Notes under the pieces: generated by a model
The model's input: the letters and a program-made list of their open reading frames with translations, nothing else
Told to the model about the DNA's origin: nothing
Database searches by the model: none
Part shown: one piece after another, positions 43,875-56,259 of the stretch
Numbering within the stretch: the first letter of the stretch is position 1
Layout: the number at the start of each line of letters is the position of its first letter
Source: Flaccisagitta enflata
Taxonomy: Eukaryota; Chaetognatha; Sagittoidea; Aphragmophora
Direction: 5' to 3'
DNA length: 64,000 bases
Assembly: GCA_965153355.1 (NCBI GenBank)
Contig: OZ231127.1
Coordinates: 77,562,001-77,626,000, forward strand
Translations under genes and position numbers: made by a program

Positions 43875-43990
43875 CTGTAAAAAGTGCGACGTGATTCTTG
43901 ATTGCCTCAATTTTGGGTCTTTGTTCTGGATTTGGCATCGTCAAACTCCAAATCAGATTTCGCATTTCTTCGCTCAAATCACGATCATCT
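43875..43990 (-). CDS. Pseudokinase exon, subdomain XI
   Basis: The acceptor TCCTCCTGTATTTCAG and donor TTTACAG/GTAAAC lie on the minus strand. 116 nt encode DDRDLSEEMRNLIWSL then PNPEQRPKIEAIKNH, the conserved end of a kinase C-lobe with its invariant Arg. It leaves in phase 1, so at least one further exon exists. Confidence 0.75.
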
Positions 43991-45738
43991 CTGAAATACA
44001 GGAGGAATTTCAAGTACAATATTGTCATACAGGTGATACAACAATACATCATTAAGATCAGATTTTGCATTTCTTCCCTAAAATCATGACCATCTCTTAA
44101 AATTGGAGGATATTTCGACGAAATCAAAATCTAACAAAGCACATTAAGGTTCTGAGGAGATACTGATTTATTAGATCCATTTTGAGATACATATTGATCA
44201 ACATACGGAGTGACGTACACCTGGAAAGAACCCTTAGCTTTGGAAGAGTGCTGCTCTTTAACACGTTCAGCTACTGACCCGAAATAGGTCGTATTAGGAA
44301 GAGTTGGAACTTGGAAGAGATGGAACATCGTGGTCGTTACAGTTTTATTTACGTAGGAGTTCTAACTTTTGGGCCTCTTTTCGGATGACCCTTTATCGGT
44401 AGGTCGGCAGGTTACAAATATTTTTGAATTACGAGCGATTATTGCATTACGGCCCCTGCCCAACCATCCGCGACTATGTTGTCGTGTATCCGACCTTGTT
44501 CGGCAAGATGGTGGTTTCTCTTGGCCTCTGCTGCGATCATTGATATGAGTGAACCAAGATAGGGCTTGATTTGTAAAAATAATCATTAATTTCGTGTTCG
44601 TGTAAAAATAATCATTTATTTCGTGATTGTAACAAAACTCATTAGCCTTAGATATATGCGATCAAACCTTCAGAGCAGAAGAGGCAGAGATTAGGGCAAT
44701 AGGCGGAACTTCTTTTTATCACAATCTCCCTTTAATGGTCGATTATGACATGAAAGGTGTTATTAACGAAGAAGAAGGAGAGATTAGGGCATTAGTCGGA
44801 ATATCATTTTCTCACAATCTTCCATTAATGATCAATTATGACATAGAAAGTGTTTTTAGCGAACAAGAAGCAGAGATCAGGCGGAATATCATTATCTCAC
44901 AATCTTCCTTTAATGATCGATTATGATTAAGAATGAGGTGTTAACATTTTCTAACCTTAATTGATCTCGTTTTCCTTTGAGGATCCTTCGTGACGTCTCC
45001 TCGTTCCAGTTTTCACCTCGTAATTCCATTGTTTCTCCTCCTCCTCTTCCTCCCCCTCCTCTTCCTCCCCCTCCTCTTCCTCCTTCTTCTCCCTCTCCAG
45101 CTTTGCCACCATCATAACTTCCAAATGGATGCTTTCCATTCGTGAAAATGGCGTACAAAACAATTCCCAAGTTGAAAGCTAACCTCTCTTCATAGCTACG
45201 CAAAATGGCATTTAATGTTTGTGGTTGTTGCGGTTGTTGCTGTTGTTGTTGTCGTTGTCGTTGTTGTTGTTGATGATGACACTCAGGAGGTAAAAGTAAG
45301 TCATCGGGGAAGTCATTGTTGGTGTCGTTGTTGTTGTTGTTGTTGTTGTTGTTGAGGTCGGTGATGTGGTCCGCTTTTTTCAAAAAGTCAAGATTAAGAT
45401 CCGGAATTGCTATTTGCCATACACACTTCGAATCACCACCACTACTGTCACCTCCTCCTCTTTTTCCTCTTCCACCAATATCACGACCACCTCGTTTTTG
45501 GGCAAAAAACATAATTTGGTTGGGACTCAGAGGCAAAGTCGGAAGACTTGCGGCGGCGGTTGCAGTTGCGGCAGATGTTTGCGGCAGCTCCAGTCGTTGT
45601 TCGCTTCGTTTGACGAGCTGTTGGGCGACGAGGATGAGTTGGCTGGCGAGGTTCGTCGGCGGAGGAATGGAGGATGCGGCCGCAGAGACGTTTGTAATGC
45701 CTCGTCGACACCACAAATCTGACAATGAAAATTCCCCG
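43875..45738 (-). CDS. IRE1/RNase L-like pseudokinase fragment (two exons)
   Basis: Minus-strand exons 44956-45738 and 43875-43990 join in phase 2. In kinase order they show a helix-E-like LASQLILVAQQL, then LPLSPNQIMFF at the catalytic-loop position (no HRD), IAIPDLNLDFLKKADH at the DFG position (DLN), FNLGIVLYAIFTNGKHPFGS (helix F region), RRILKGKRDQLR, and finally DLSEEMRNLIWSLTMPNPEQ followed by RP. The NGKHPFG and ILKGK motifs are typical of IRE1 and RNase L. Loss of the HRD and DFG aspartate contexts suggests a pseudokinase. Ala/Thr, Gly, Asn and Gln runs are inserted in the loops. No N-lobe or KEN RNase domain is seen. Confidence 0.65.
44054..44112 (-). pseudogene. Shard of kinase exon (5' half)
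   Basis: On the minus strand it carries the intron end and first half of exon 43875-43990 (AGAGATGGTCATGATTT, GAAGAAATGCAAAATCTGAT) with the AG of the acceptor altered. It lies upstream of the intact exon. Confidence 0.7.
44360..44502 (-). mobile_element. HINE-like element, 5' end only
   Basis: On the minus strand: AACAAGGTCGGATACACGAC, AGTCGCGGATGGTTGGGCAG, then decay. No hairpin remains. Confidence 0.7.
44675..44935 (+). repeat. Tandem repeat of about 90 bp x 3 in kinase intron
   Basis: Units share GAGATTAGGGCA, TCTCACAATCTTCC and TTAATGATCGATTATGA. Confidence 0.8.
44956..45738 (-). CDS. Pseudokinase exon, catalytic loop to helix F
   Basis: The acceptor TCTCTTTCCATTTGCAG is strong and the donor AAG/GTTAGA weak. 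It is open throughout in the frame that joins the next exon. Low-complexity runs separate the kinase motifs: a Gly/Arg run after FFAQKR, Asn then Gln runs after the DLN motif, and a Gly-rich run after HPFGSYDGG. Confidence 0.65.
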
Positions 45739-45774
45739 CTGCAAATGGAAAGAGAAAACGAGAAAAAAAGAGAC

Positions 45775-46038
45775 GCGGGGTCACAATATCGTTGCGGACG
45801 GGTGGGCAGGGCCAACCCCCACCCACACCCAATGCCCCACCCAATCCCCCTTCCAACACAGACACATACACAAAAACTTCTAAAATGCTAGTTTCCCACT
45901 TTTCGACTTGTGCTCACCGACGGACGGATGGACGGACGGACGGACGGACTGACGGAGGGACGGACGGACGGAGGGATGGAGGGACGGACGGACGGAGGGA
46001 CAAAGCCTCTTATAGAGTTGCGTGTCCGCAACTAAAAA
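45775..46038 (+). mobile_element. HINE-like element, 10-mer class CGTTGCGGAC
   Basis: It starts with a different 5' leader (GCGGGGTCACAATAT) shared with the copy at 60950. The 10-mer is at 45790-45799, then GGGTGGGCAGGG. A GGAC/GGAG array covers about 45920-46000. The hairpin AGTTGCG-TGTC-CGCAACT (46016-46033) pairs nine of ten bases. Confidence 0.85.
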
Positions 46039-46783
46039 AGACGCACCTGCTTATCTATTCATAAAACAGATACAAAAAACGATTTGAACAATTTTCAATT
46101 AAAACATTTTAAAAGATTTTTAAAAAAAATTTTAAAGAATCTTTCAATCTAGACTTATCTCAGGTCTGTATCTCAAACGGCTTAGAATCTAGAGCCCTGC
46201 AAAGAGAAGCATTAATTTGTGAAACTGGAATGGGCTAAGTTTTCACTCAAACAAATGCCATTTCTAAACGAAAAGAGATAGAAATACCCAATTGGAGCCA
46301 AATGAAAGTACTTTGAAAGGGCTTTCATATGGCCTTAAGATTTCAATGAGTTTTGTAAAGATTCAAAGGCAAAATTAGCCATTTGGAAGTGCGTCTTTTT
46401 TTTATCCGTGTGGTCGTGTGGTACAATGACCCTCAGTTCAGTTCGTAACGATGACTATCTGGCACAAATGACTAAGACAAGAATCCTCATTTTGGTAACG
46501 GGGCCAAACAAAAAGAATATAGAAGAGCGTATATACAACAGTCCTCAATTATTGTTCTTTGATTTGATAACATATCATTTATTTTTGGCCTCAAATCCCA
46601 CGAGCTCAATGCTCAATCACTCACTCACTCAATCACACTAACACATACACGCAATCAAAGATAGGAACAAATAACGCGGGGTTACAAAGTCGTCACGGAC
46701 CGGGAGGTGTGGGGGGGGGGGGAAGAGGGAAGGAAGCAGTGGCGGAAATCTGCGCATTTTGACTCAATACGGACTCTCTGACT
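46039..46783. other. No gene recognised
   Basis: Mostly unique AT-rich sequence. Near 46674 there is another GCGGGGTTACAAAGTCG leader, a degraded HINE-like 5' end. Confidence 0.5.
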
Positions 46784-47000
46784 AACAAGGCCGGATACAC
46801 GGCTACCGAAGTCGCGTGCGGGTGGGCAGGGGCCATATTTGAGGTCACCAGACCATTTGGGCAGGAGCAGGGAGGTCAAAGTAATAAAATCATAAAAAAA
46901 GTAAAGTGTGACGGACCAACCAACCAACCGACCAACCGACCAACCGATCGACCGACCGACGGACAAAACGGGTTGTAGAGTCGCGTGCACGCGACTAAGA
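46784..47000 (+). mobile_element. HINE-like element, full copy, class AGTCGCGTGC
   Basis: AACAAGGCCGGATACACGGC, the 10-mer at 46810-46819, GGGTGGGCAGGGGC, interior ATTTGAGGTCACCAGACC, (ACCA/ACCG)n array, palindrome AGTCGCGTGCACGCGACT at 46979-46996. Ten of ten bases match. One of the best-preserved copies. Confidence 0.9.
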
Positions 47001-47169
47001 ATGCGTATTGCGTTTTAGGTGGTTCATTTAAGATGTTTTTTTTCTCGACCTTTTGACTGGCGGGTTCTTCCCCAAGTGCCTGGGAAGTCCTACTGCCTCT
47101 GCCATCCTCACTTGAACGTCAAAAAATCAACCAAATTCCGTTGCTCTCCAGTCTCATGACCTACGCCTT

Positions 47170-47470
47170 TTCGTCGTCGGTTAGCAACATGTCTCGTTGC
47201 TATAGGCGCCATTTGTGTGAAAACTATGTCGGTCTGTTTATCTGTTCATTGCACATGTCTCGTTGCTATAGGCGCCATTTGTGCGCCATTTGTTATAGGT
47301 AAGAATTCTGTCAATCTGTTGATTTGTTCATCGCAAATGTCTCGCTTCTACAGGCGCCATTTGTGTAAGAATTCTGTCAAGGTGTTGATCTGTTGATTGC
47401 ACAGATCTCGTTGCTACAGGCGCCACTTGCACGAATTTTGTGATAAGAATTCTGTCTGTCCGTTGATCTG
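47170..47470 (+). repeat. Tandem repeat of about 70-80 bp x 4
   Basis: Units carry TCTCGTTGCTATAGGCGCCA followed by TTTGTG, and TCTGTTGATCTGTT. Confidence 0.85.
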
Positions 47471-47593
47471 ATCTCCATCATGGTAAAATATGCTGAACAA
47501 TCAGCATGAAAAACAAGATATTCATACACATGGTTTGAAAAATGTGGAAGAGAGTATTGTGAGCCCTTACTGACTAGTTACTACTTACTACTA

Positions 47594-48336
47594 CAGGGAA
47601 TACCCCGCAAAGTGCCACCAAAGAAAACGTCATATTTCAGCTTCTAGAAGAGAAAATGAAATTCTGAAAAAAGTTCTAAAAAGCTTTTTTAAACCGATTT
47701 TATGAGATACAAAAAAAGATAAACACAACTTCAAAACTGTGTCTGTACTGAAGCATTGAAAAAAAAAGATTTTTTTGAGGGTTTTGGAGTGTGTTCACTG
47801 ATTTTGATAAAATTTCTCAACCTATTAAGCAAAATCTCCGGGATTGGGCTTGAATGAAAGATATTTTGAAGTAAATTATGAATGCACAAAATGATCAGGC
47901 GGTAAATCTATGTATGATCCAAAATTTGCCTATCGGAGGCAAAAAACAAAACTTTTGCTCCAGAAATCTGTGAAAAACGTGGTACTTTGATAGAATTACG
48001 ATGGGAAACTCACAAAACATTTCAGATACTAATTCTTAAAAAAAATATCTTCAATTAGAGACCGTTTCCGGCATCATGGTACAATTTGTTGATAAATGGC
48101 AGAGAAAAAATGAGCAACTCTTACTAATCTTTTGAGAAAAACAATGATTTTTCTCAAAAATTGAGCATTTTTCATTTACTCTGGGTCGGTTATTTTTCTA
48201 AAACCCAATTTGTTAGTTAAATGCGGACAAAATCGGTTTGAAAGATCTTTCAGGAATTTTTTTCAGAAATAGATTATCATATCTTGAAGCAGAAATATGA
48301 CGTTTTCTTTGGTGGCACTTTGCGGGGTATTCCCTG
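47594..48336. mobile_element. MITE with TIRs, TA flanks
   Basis: Terminal inverted repeats of about 45 bp start CAGGGAATACCCCGCAAAGT and continue GCCACCAAAGAAAACGTCAT. TA lies on each side. No coding capacity. A truncated relative is at 8870-9372. Confidence 0.88.
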
Positions 48337-48868
48337 TATGAACTATTTACTATTTACTATTTACTATTTACCAGTTACTGGTTACTCGAATGAACACGAC
48401 TCAAACTATAAAGTTTTAAACCGTCCTTGCTTTTCATCAAACTTAAGCCCCGAGGGATTTTTTTTCAAGAAAACTTCCTACCAAAACAAGAAGAAAAAAA
48501 AATACAGGAGCCACACGTAGAGAACAGGACTCAGGGGAAAGTCAAAAAGGAAGAAAAAATGACGAAAACAGAACACCCAGAAAATGAATTCTGCGAAGGA
48601 GAAGAAATGGCAGAAATGAAAAATGATGCGAAAAGGGGAAAAAATAATAAGAAAATAGGAAAAGTAAACTCACGGCGACTACAATATCTGTCCAACCCAT
48701 AATGAGCCACACGAAGCCTCCACGAACAGGAATCTTTTTTTCCCCCAACTTCTAAATGGAATTTATTGATTTTCTCCCTCAGAGAGTGGCGCTGTTATTT
48801 TAGGCATCAGTAGTTCACAAGTTCCTTCCCTCTTCCAAAAAAATCTTCTGAGAGAAGAGATCCTTTTT

Positions 48869-49556
48869 GGGCAGCGGCCCCAAAGGGCCGATGTCCTGTA
48901 GGACACAGGGGTGAATTTCCTTACGTCCGTCCGTCCGTCCATACGTACGTACTTCCCCCCCCCAAAGTTTCTCACGCCTCAAATCCAGACTCTCAGGCCT
49001 CAAATCCAGCCTCTTGGGCCAAAAATCTGGCCTCTCAGGCCTCTAATCTGGCCTCTCAGGCCTCAAATCCAGCCTTTCAGGCCTCAAATCCAGCCTCTCA
49101 AGCCTCAAATCCAGCCTCTCAGGCCTCAAATCCAGCCTCTTAGGCCTCAAATCTGGCCTCTCAGGCCTCAAATCTGGCCTCTCAGGCCTCAAATCCAGCC
49201 TCTCAGGCCTCAAATCCAGCCTCTCAGGCCTCAAATCCCACCTCTCAGGCCACAAATCCAGCCTCTTGACCTCAAATCCAGCCTCTTGGGCCTTAAACCC
49301 AGCCTCTCAGGCCTCAAATTCCCATTGAATAACATGGCAAATTGACAAAAAATTGAAAAAAATGCAAAATTCCCGATGAATATCACAGAAAATTACCCCA
49401 AATATGCCCTCTCAGGACGTATGGAAATTCACCCCTGTGTCCTACAGGACATCGGCCCTTTGGGGCCGCTGCCCTGCTCTCACTCCACTTCTTTGGCTAA
49501 TCACTCCAAGCAGGGCATCGGGTACCGCTGACCATGTGCGATCCTTGGATGACTTG
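48869..49556 (+). mobile_element. Fold-back element (copy C)
   Basis: Left end GGGCAGCGGCCCCAAAGGGC, CGATGTCCTGTAGGACACAG, (GTCC)n, then a 21-bp minisatellite (AGGCCTCAAATCCAGCCTCT) of about 16 units. Then CCATTGAATAACATGG, the inverted left end, and the tail GGGTACCGCTGACCATGTGC. The arms are about 50 bp and nearly perfect. Confidence 0.9.
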
Positions 49557-49573
49557 TTCTCTCTTATATCAAC

Positions 49574-50303
<730 letters not shown>

Positions 50304-50365
50304 TTCTTTTAGGCTTTAGTAAGAGTCAACATCAGGTAGCCAGAAGCAGATGCCAGCATATTCGG

Positions 50366-50419
<54 letters not shown>

Positions 50420-50540
50420 CAGTCTTCTTGTGGAGAAAGCTTTTAATACTCAATTGATGTCAATTGTGTCTTCTTCTCTTCAGATCCTTGCATTTGAACC
50501 CAAGGCTGTAACTTTAGAGAAGGTAACACCTGATCCATGA

Positions 50541-50755
50541 TTTTTAGTCACGTGCACGCAACTCTATGACCTGCTCTGTCCGTCCATCACGCTTAGCTTT
50601 GTTTCGACGTTTTACGTCATTTTAAGTCTTTTTAAAGTCATTTTCAGTCATTAAAAGTGATTCTAAGACAATTTACATTTATTCTTTTAGTCTTTCAGTC
50701 TTTTGGTGTTATGGTTTTAACAACCGCACGCGACTGTAAGGTGTCGGCCCTGTTC
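50541..50755 (-). mobile_element. HINE-like element, partly decayed
   Basis: Hairpin AGTCACGTGCACGCAACT (50545-50562) and 5' 10-mer complement GCACGCGACT (50726-50735). Nine of ten bases pair. The central array is short. Confidence 0.7.
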
Positions 50756-50981
50756 AGCTCTTCGCCTGTCTCTCATCAAGGTTATTGGGCGACCAGGAAT
50801 TACCTTGGCCATTTACTACACCGACACTGCCTTCATCATCTGGAATTCTTTTCACCTTTTCCCCTTTTCTCCTCTTGATGTTTTTGTTCTTCTTGTCCTT
50901 TTCCCTTTTCCTTTTCCTTTTCCTTCTTTTTTTTCCCTTTTTCTTTTCCTTTTTTCCCTTTTTCTTTTTTTTTTCCTTTTT

Positions 50982-51523
50982 GGGCAGCGGCCCCAAAGGG
51001 CCGATGTCCTGCAGGACACAGGGGCTAAAAATTATGTATGTCCTTCCGTCCGTACGTACGTACCTCGGAAGCTTCTCAAGCCTCCCCGGACTCAAATCCA
51101 GCCTCTCAGGCCTCAAATCTGGCCTCTCGAGCCTCAAATCTGGCCTCTCAGGCCTCAAATCCAGCCTCTCAGGCCCTAAATCCAGCCTCTCAGGCCTCAA
51201 ATCCAGCCTCTCAGGCCTCAGATCCAGCCTCATGGGCCTCAAATTCAGCCTCTTGGGCTTTTAATCCAGCCTCTCAGGCCTCAAATTCCCATTGAATAAC
51301 ATGGCAAATTGACAAAAAATTGAGAAAAATTCCAAATTCCCAATGAATATTATGAAAAATTACCCCAAATATGCTCTCTCAGGACGTATGGAAATTCACC
51401 CGTGTCCTACAGGACATCGGCCCTTTGGGGCCGCTGCCCTGCTCCCACTCCACCTTTTTAGCTGATTACTCCAAGCAGGGCATCGGGTACCGCTGACCAT
51501 GTGCGATCCTTGGATGACTAGTT
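50982..51523 (+). mobile_element. Fold-back element (copy D)
   Basis: Same ends and tail as copy C, with a shorter interior of about 9 minisatellite units. Confidence 0.9.
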
Positions 51524-52040
51524 CTTTATCTTTTTTGTTTTGTTTTCTTTTCCCTTTTCCTTTTCCATTTTCTATTCCTTTTTTCTTTTTCTTTTTCTTT
51601 TTCTTTTTCTTTTTTCTTTTCTTTTTTCTTCTTTTTCATTTTCTTTTTTCTTTTTTTTTTTTTCATTTTCTTTTTCTGTTTCTTTCTGTCGTTCTTAAGC
51701 ACTTGTCATTTCTTCTGCGCTACATGTCCTCTTACTGACAACTCCATTTCACAGCTGTTTCTCGGGGATATTGCTTGACCATGGAAAAGGGTTCTTCCGT
51801 AAAAAGAAACGCGAAGTACCCGAAGTAGGATCACCCCTAATTTACTCAACAGTTAGCAAAACATAGGCGACAGTTAGGCAAAACTTGCCTTCAACTGACT
51901 TTAACTTAAGAAATTTTAGTCAAATCTCATTTATTCAAACCCAAATTAGGATCGACCTGTAAAGATCATCAACGTAAAATCTTAGAAATCTAACAATCCT
52001 AAAATCTTAAAATCATTTTACAAGAGCATCAACGTAAAAT
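51524..52040. other. Pyrimidine-rich then unique sequence, no gene
   Basis: T/C-rich low complexity to about 51690, then AT-rich sequence without repeats or exons that I can support. Confidence 0.5.
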
Positions 52041-52505
52041 CTTAAAATCTTAAACATTGATCAGGAATGGAGAGCTGTGCTGCTTTCAGCTTCTTAACAC
52101 ATCTGACATGTCCATCAGAAAAGTCACGATTAGACAAGACATCAATCAGGAATGGAGAGCCGTGCTGCTTTCAGCTTCTTAACACATTTGACATGTCTAT
52201 CGGAAAAGTCATGAGTAGACAACACATTGACCAGCAATAGAGAGCTGTGCTGCTTTCAGCTTCTTAACACATCTGACATGTCCATCGGAAAAGTCACGAT
52301 TAGACAAGACATTGATCAGGAATGGAAAGCCGTGCTGCTTTCAGCTTCTTGACACATTTGAGATGTCCATTGGAAAAGTCACGACTAGACAAGTTTCTGT
52401 TTTTGACTGGATTATTGACTAAGTTAACTAAGTTAACGGAAGTTAACGGATTATAGACTAAGTTAACGGAAGTTAACGGATTATAGACTAAGTTAACGAA
52501 AGTAG
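52041..52505 (+). repeat. 87-bp tandem repeat x 4 and AAGTTAACGG repeats
   Basis: Units share GGAATGGAGAGC, GTGCTGCTTTCAGCTTCTTA and GTCCATCGGAAAAGTCACGA. Then short repeats of GACTAAGTTAACGGAAGTTA. Confidence 0.88.
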
Positions 52506-52616
52506 AAGGTGTTGTTCACGCTTCGCAAAAAATTTTAGGCATTTGAACTACTTACAAGATTTGTGGAATTATGCCGGTCCCTTAGGCAGGTAACATAACC
52601 TAAATCGTCTTTGCCA

Positions 52617-52692
52617 CTCATCCATCCATCCATCGGTCGCACCTCCCCAACCGTCCGCGACTACGGTTGCTGTGTATCCGGCCCCGTTCCAT
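52617..52692 (-). mobile_element. HINE-like element, 5' end fragment
   Basis: Minus strand AACGGGGCCGGATACACAGC, then AGTCGCGGACGGTTGGGGAG. Hairpin absent; cut by the following microsatellite. Confidence 0.65.
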
Positions 52693-52696
52693 CGCA

Positions 52697-52859
<163 letters not shown>

Positions 52860-53040
52860 CTACACTCGGCTGGCGCTTAATGGAGAGAGGGAAGCCGTGC
52901 GGCGCCGAAATGTGCCGTGAATAATGTAATTAATGTGATTAAACTACAAACTTGCGTTGACGAGCCAGATTCAATAAGCTTCAGCTAACCAAGTAGAAAA
53001 TGCGCAGAAAAACAAGAAGGCGACTACTGAGACTATCAAC

Positions 53041-53402
<362 letters not shown>

Positions 53403-53559
53403 CGGACTTACCGTGGTGAAGTAAAGCGATGTTGTCCATTTTGTGTTTCGTGTGCTGTGATTTGGATGATGTGAGAAAAAGGCTTTAGTCGTCTTTGGAT
53501 TTCCGATTCGTTGCAAAGTCTGCGGTCGTCAGCTGCCGACGCTGCCGACACGCTGATCA

Positions 53560-53640
53560 CTGTCAACTCCGCCGCCGCCCCCGCCGCCGCCGCCGCCGCC
53601 GCCGCCGCCGACGCCGACGCCACCGACACCGCCAAAGGTG
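53560..53640 (+). repeat. (GCC)n GC-rich repeat
   Basis: An isolated CpG-rich run in an AT-rich region, open in several frames (Ala runs). A coding exon cannot be shown. Confidence 0.7.
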
Positions 53641-54239
53641 CCGACGCTGACACCGAATATGTCGATTTCATGTCACTTTGTTATCCTTTAACTGGTAGTC
53701 TACATTCCATTTTTATAACTACATGTAGGGAGGTAAACCAAGAAATTGTTTTTATTCAAATTCAATATTATTGAATCAATACATTTCATCAATATCAGAA
53801 AGAAAATTGTTTTAGCTTTTATTTGACTCAAATGGCATAATTATATCACATGATAGGATTCGAGATTTTTGTGCATTTAAATGAATATCTCTACAAGAAT
53901 ATGTTTGTTCACGTGTCTGTCACATTTTCAACCGATCAGTAACATTATTCACTCAAAAAAAGAAACGAATTCAGGGAAGTAAAACAAGCGCCTCCTTTTA
54001 TTGCATTATTGAATATATGTGGGTAATATCGTTAAAAAGTGTTTCCCCGTCTTATGATTGACCTCCTTTTTTCGAGGTCGATGATTTTCTGGCTTCCTTA
54101 AGCTAAGACTAAGATATTTCGAGGTTTGTTTCTCTCTCCGCAGCTCTGACTTTCGTCGCGTTGCTGAGTTATTGTTCCTATATTTCCACGTGTTAACCCT
54201 CACATTTCTCCTTTCTTATATTTCTAGTCGAAATATCAT

Positions 54240-54445
54240 GTCTTTTGTCGCGGAAAGGCGACTCTTTACATTGCTGTGTCGATCTGTCGGTCCGACCGTC
54301 AGTAATTGCCTGCAATTGAATCATGGTCTTTTTTGTAGTGTTATAGGTAATTTTAAGGTTTGAAAGTGTGAACTACTGTTGCACTGTAGATCTTTGGTAC
54401 AGCCCCTGCCCAGCCGTTTGCGACTTTTGCGGTGTTGGGCTTTAT
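54240..54445 (-). mobile_element. HINE-like element, decayed
   Basis: Hairpin remnant TGTCGCGGAAAGGCGACT at about 54248, short GGTCCGACCG array, and CAGCCCCTGCCCAGCCGTTT with GCGACTT at the 5' end. Confidence 0.55.
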
Positions 54446-54461
54446 TTAATCGAGTATCAGG

Positions 54462-55605
54462 AACTCTATACTATGAAAGTTGGACAACATTACTACTCAA
54501 CCCTACTTTACTTAAGGATGAGAGCCTTTGGAGCTCTCACTGGTGTTTAATCCGGACCCATCACAACTATCCTTAGTAATGAAAAATAACCACGTCTGTC
54601 TAACATTATCATGAAATCATTCAAAAAAACAATCCAACCAAACAGAAAAAAAGCAATAATTCCAACCTGTTTGCTACAAGTGCCAATGACAAGAAAGAGT
54701 GCCAGATGAGTGTGCTGAACCGGTGGGGCCTAATCCAAAGTCCCTCACATCCATCTGATCTTCCCATTGTAAAAGGCTCATGCAACCCACAACTTAAAAT
54801 TAAAATTTTCTCCACTGATTGAGACCATATTCTCAAACATTCCATGTCAACCCAAAATAAAAAGATGCAAAGTAGTTAGCACATCCCTACCACCCATAGT
54901 GAACAAATTACCAAATGATGATGTAGCTATCTAAAGATAATCTAGATATCAAAGGCAATGTGGTTAAAAACCATACCATTAGAGGCAAGAATCGAGAATC
55001 AACCATATGGGATCGCCGGCATTCTATACCATGGTACTGAAATATATGAAAGTTGGACAACATTACTACTCAACTCTACTTTACTTAAGGATGAGAGCCT
55101 TTGGAGCTCTCACTGGTGTTCAATCCGGACCCATCACAACTATCCTTAGTAATGAAAAATAACCAAGTCTGTCTTAACATTATCATGAAATTGTTCAAAA
55201 AAACAATCCAACCAAACAGAAAAAATCAATAATTCTAACCTGTTTGCTACAAGTGCCAATGACAAGAAAGAGTGCCAGATGAGTGTGCTGAACCGGTGGG
55301 GCCTAATCCAAAGTCCCTCACATCCATCTGATCTTCCCATTGTAAAAGGCTCATGCAACCCACAACTTAAAATTAAAATTTTCTCCACTGATTGAGACCA
55401 TATTCTCAAACATTCCATGTCAACCCAAAATAAAAAGATGCAAAGTAGTTAGCACATCCCTACCACCCATAGTGAACAAATTACCAAATGATGATGTAGC
55501 TATCTAAAGATAATCTAGATATCAAAGGCAATGTTGTTAAAAACCATACCATTAGAGGCAAGAATCGAGAATCAACCATATGGGATCGCCGGCATTCTAT
55601 ACCAT
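54462..55605 (+). repeat. 573-bp direct tandem duplication
   Basis: The two copies (54462-55034, 55035-55605) differ by only a few substitutions and 1-bp indels. Each starts with about 100 bp related to the inside of the MITE at 35770-36347 (AAGTTGGACAACATTACTAC). Confidence 0.88.
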
Positions 55606-55717
55606 ATAATATGAATAGTTTTGTCCGTCCGATGATCCTTCAATTTGTGTTCTAAACCAGTAGTCCATAACTAATTGCGTATGGTGTAATGAGAATAGAG
55701 CTGGGAGTGACAGTGAT

Positions 55718-55868
55718 TTTTAGTCGCGTGCACGCGACTCTACAACCCGCTCTGTGAGTCGGTCCGTCCGTCGGTAACACTTTGCTTTTTCGGCGTGCAA
55801 CTGCCAAGCTGGTCTATTTCATCACTGCCCCTGCCCTTCTGCACGCGACTGTGTATCCGGCCTTGTTG
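55718..55868 (-). mobile_element. HINE-like element, class AGTCGCGTGC
   Basis: Palindrome at 55722-55739, GGTCCGTCCGTCGG, interior, CTGCCCCTGCCC, then GCACGCGACT at 55841-55850 and GTATCCGGCCTTGTT. Ten of ten bases match. Confidence 0.88.
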
Positions 55869-56259
55869 TAATGTTAATTCGTCTTTACCCAGAAACTCTT
55901 CCACTTCATAACTCAGGCCTCCTTCTCTTTTGAACGGAGAGGCTCTATTATGCCGCTTGACTGTACATTCAAGGTCATTATTGGGCAATTTACTCCCGCT
56001 TCTGACAACTTTTTTTCGCGTCTGATGGCTCAGGCGTTGGCTTCCGGTCTTGGCTTGTGCCATTATGGCCTCTCCCCAAGGTCAATCGCTTTTTGGCGAT
56101 CATAACGTCGACGTCAGTGGCGTTCAAAATAGCGCAAAAAACAGCGCAAACATCAACATCGATACATGATACATATATAACATATGTTGCTCAGGGGCCC
56201 TTATCTTGGTTAGTAAAAGTTGAGGCTCTCATGGTGGCACTGATAATGGCACCAAAAGC

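Noticed and set aside
48684-48748. Minus-strand exon-like piece (PVRGGFVWLIMGWTDIVVA) before a GTGAGT donor
   Set aside because: The donor is good and the peptide looks membrane-like, but there is no acceptor with a pyrimidine tract and no second exon to test phase.
48970-49320. Regular 21-bp repeats resembling a CRISPR-like array
   Set aside because: Units adjoin directly without unique spacers, lie inside a fold-back transposon and belong to an animal genome; it is a minisatellite.
53408-53774. Alanine-rich frames over the GCC repeat
   Set aside because: Open on both strands because of the repeat; no consistent splice sites.
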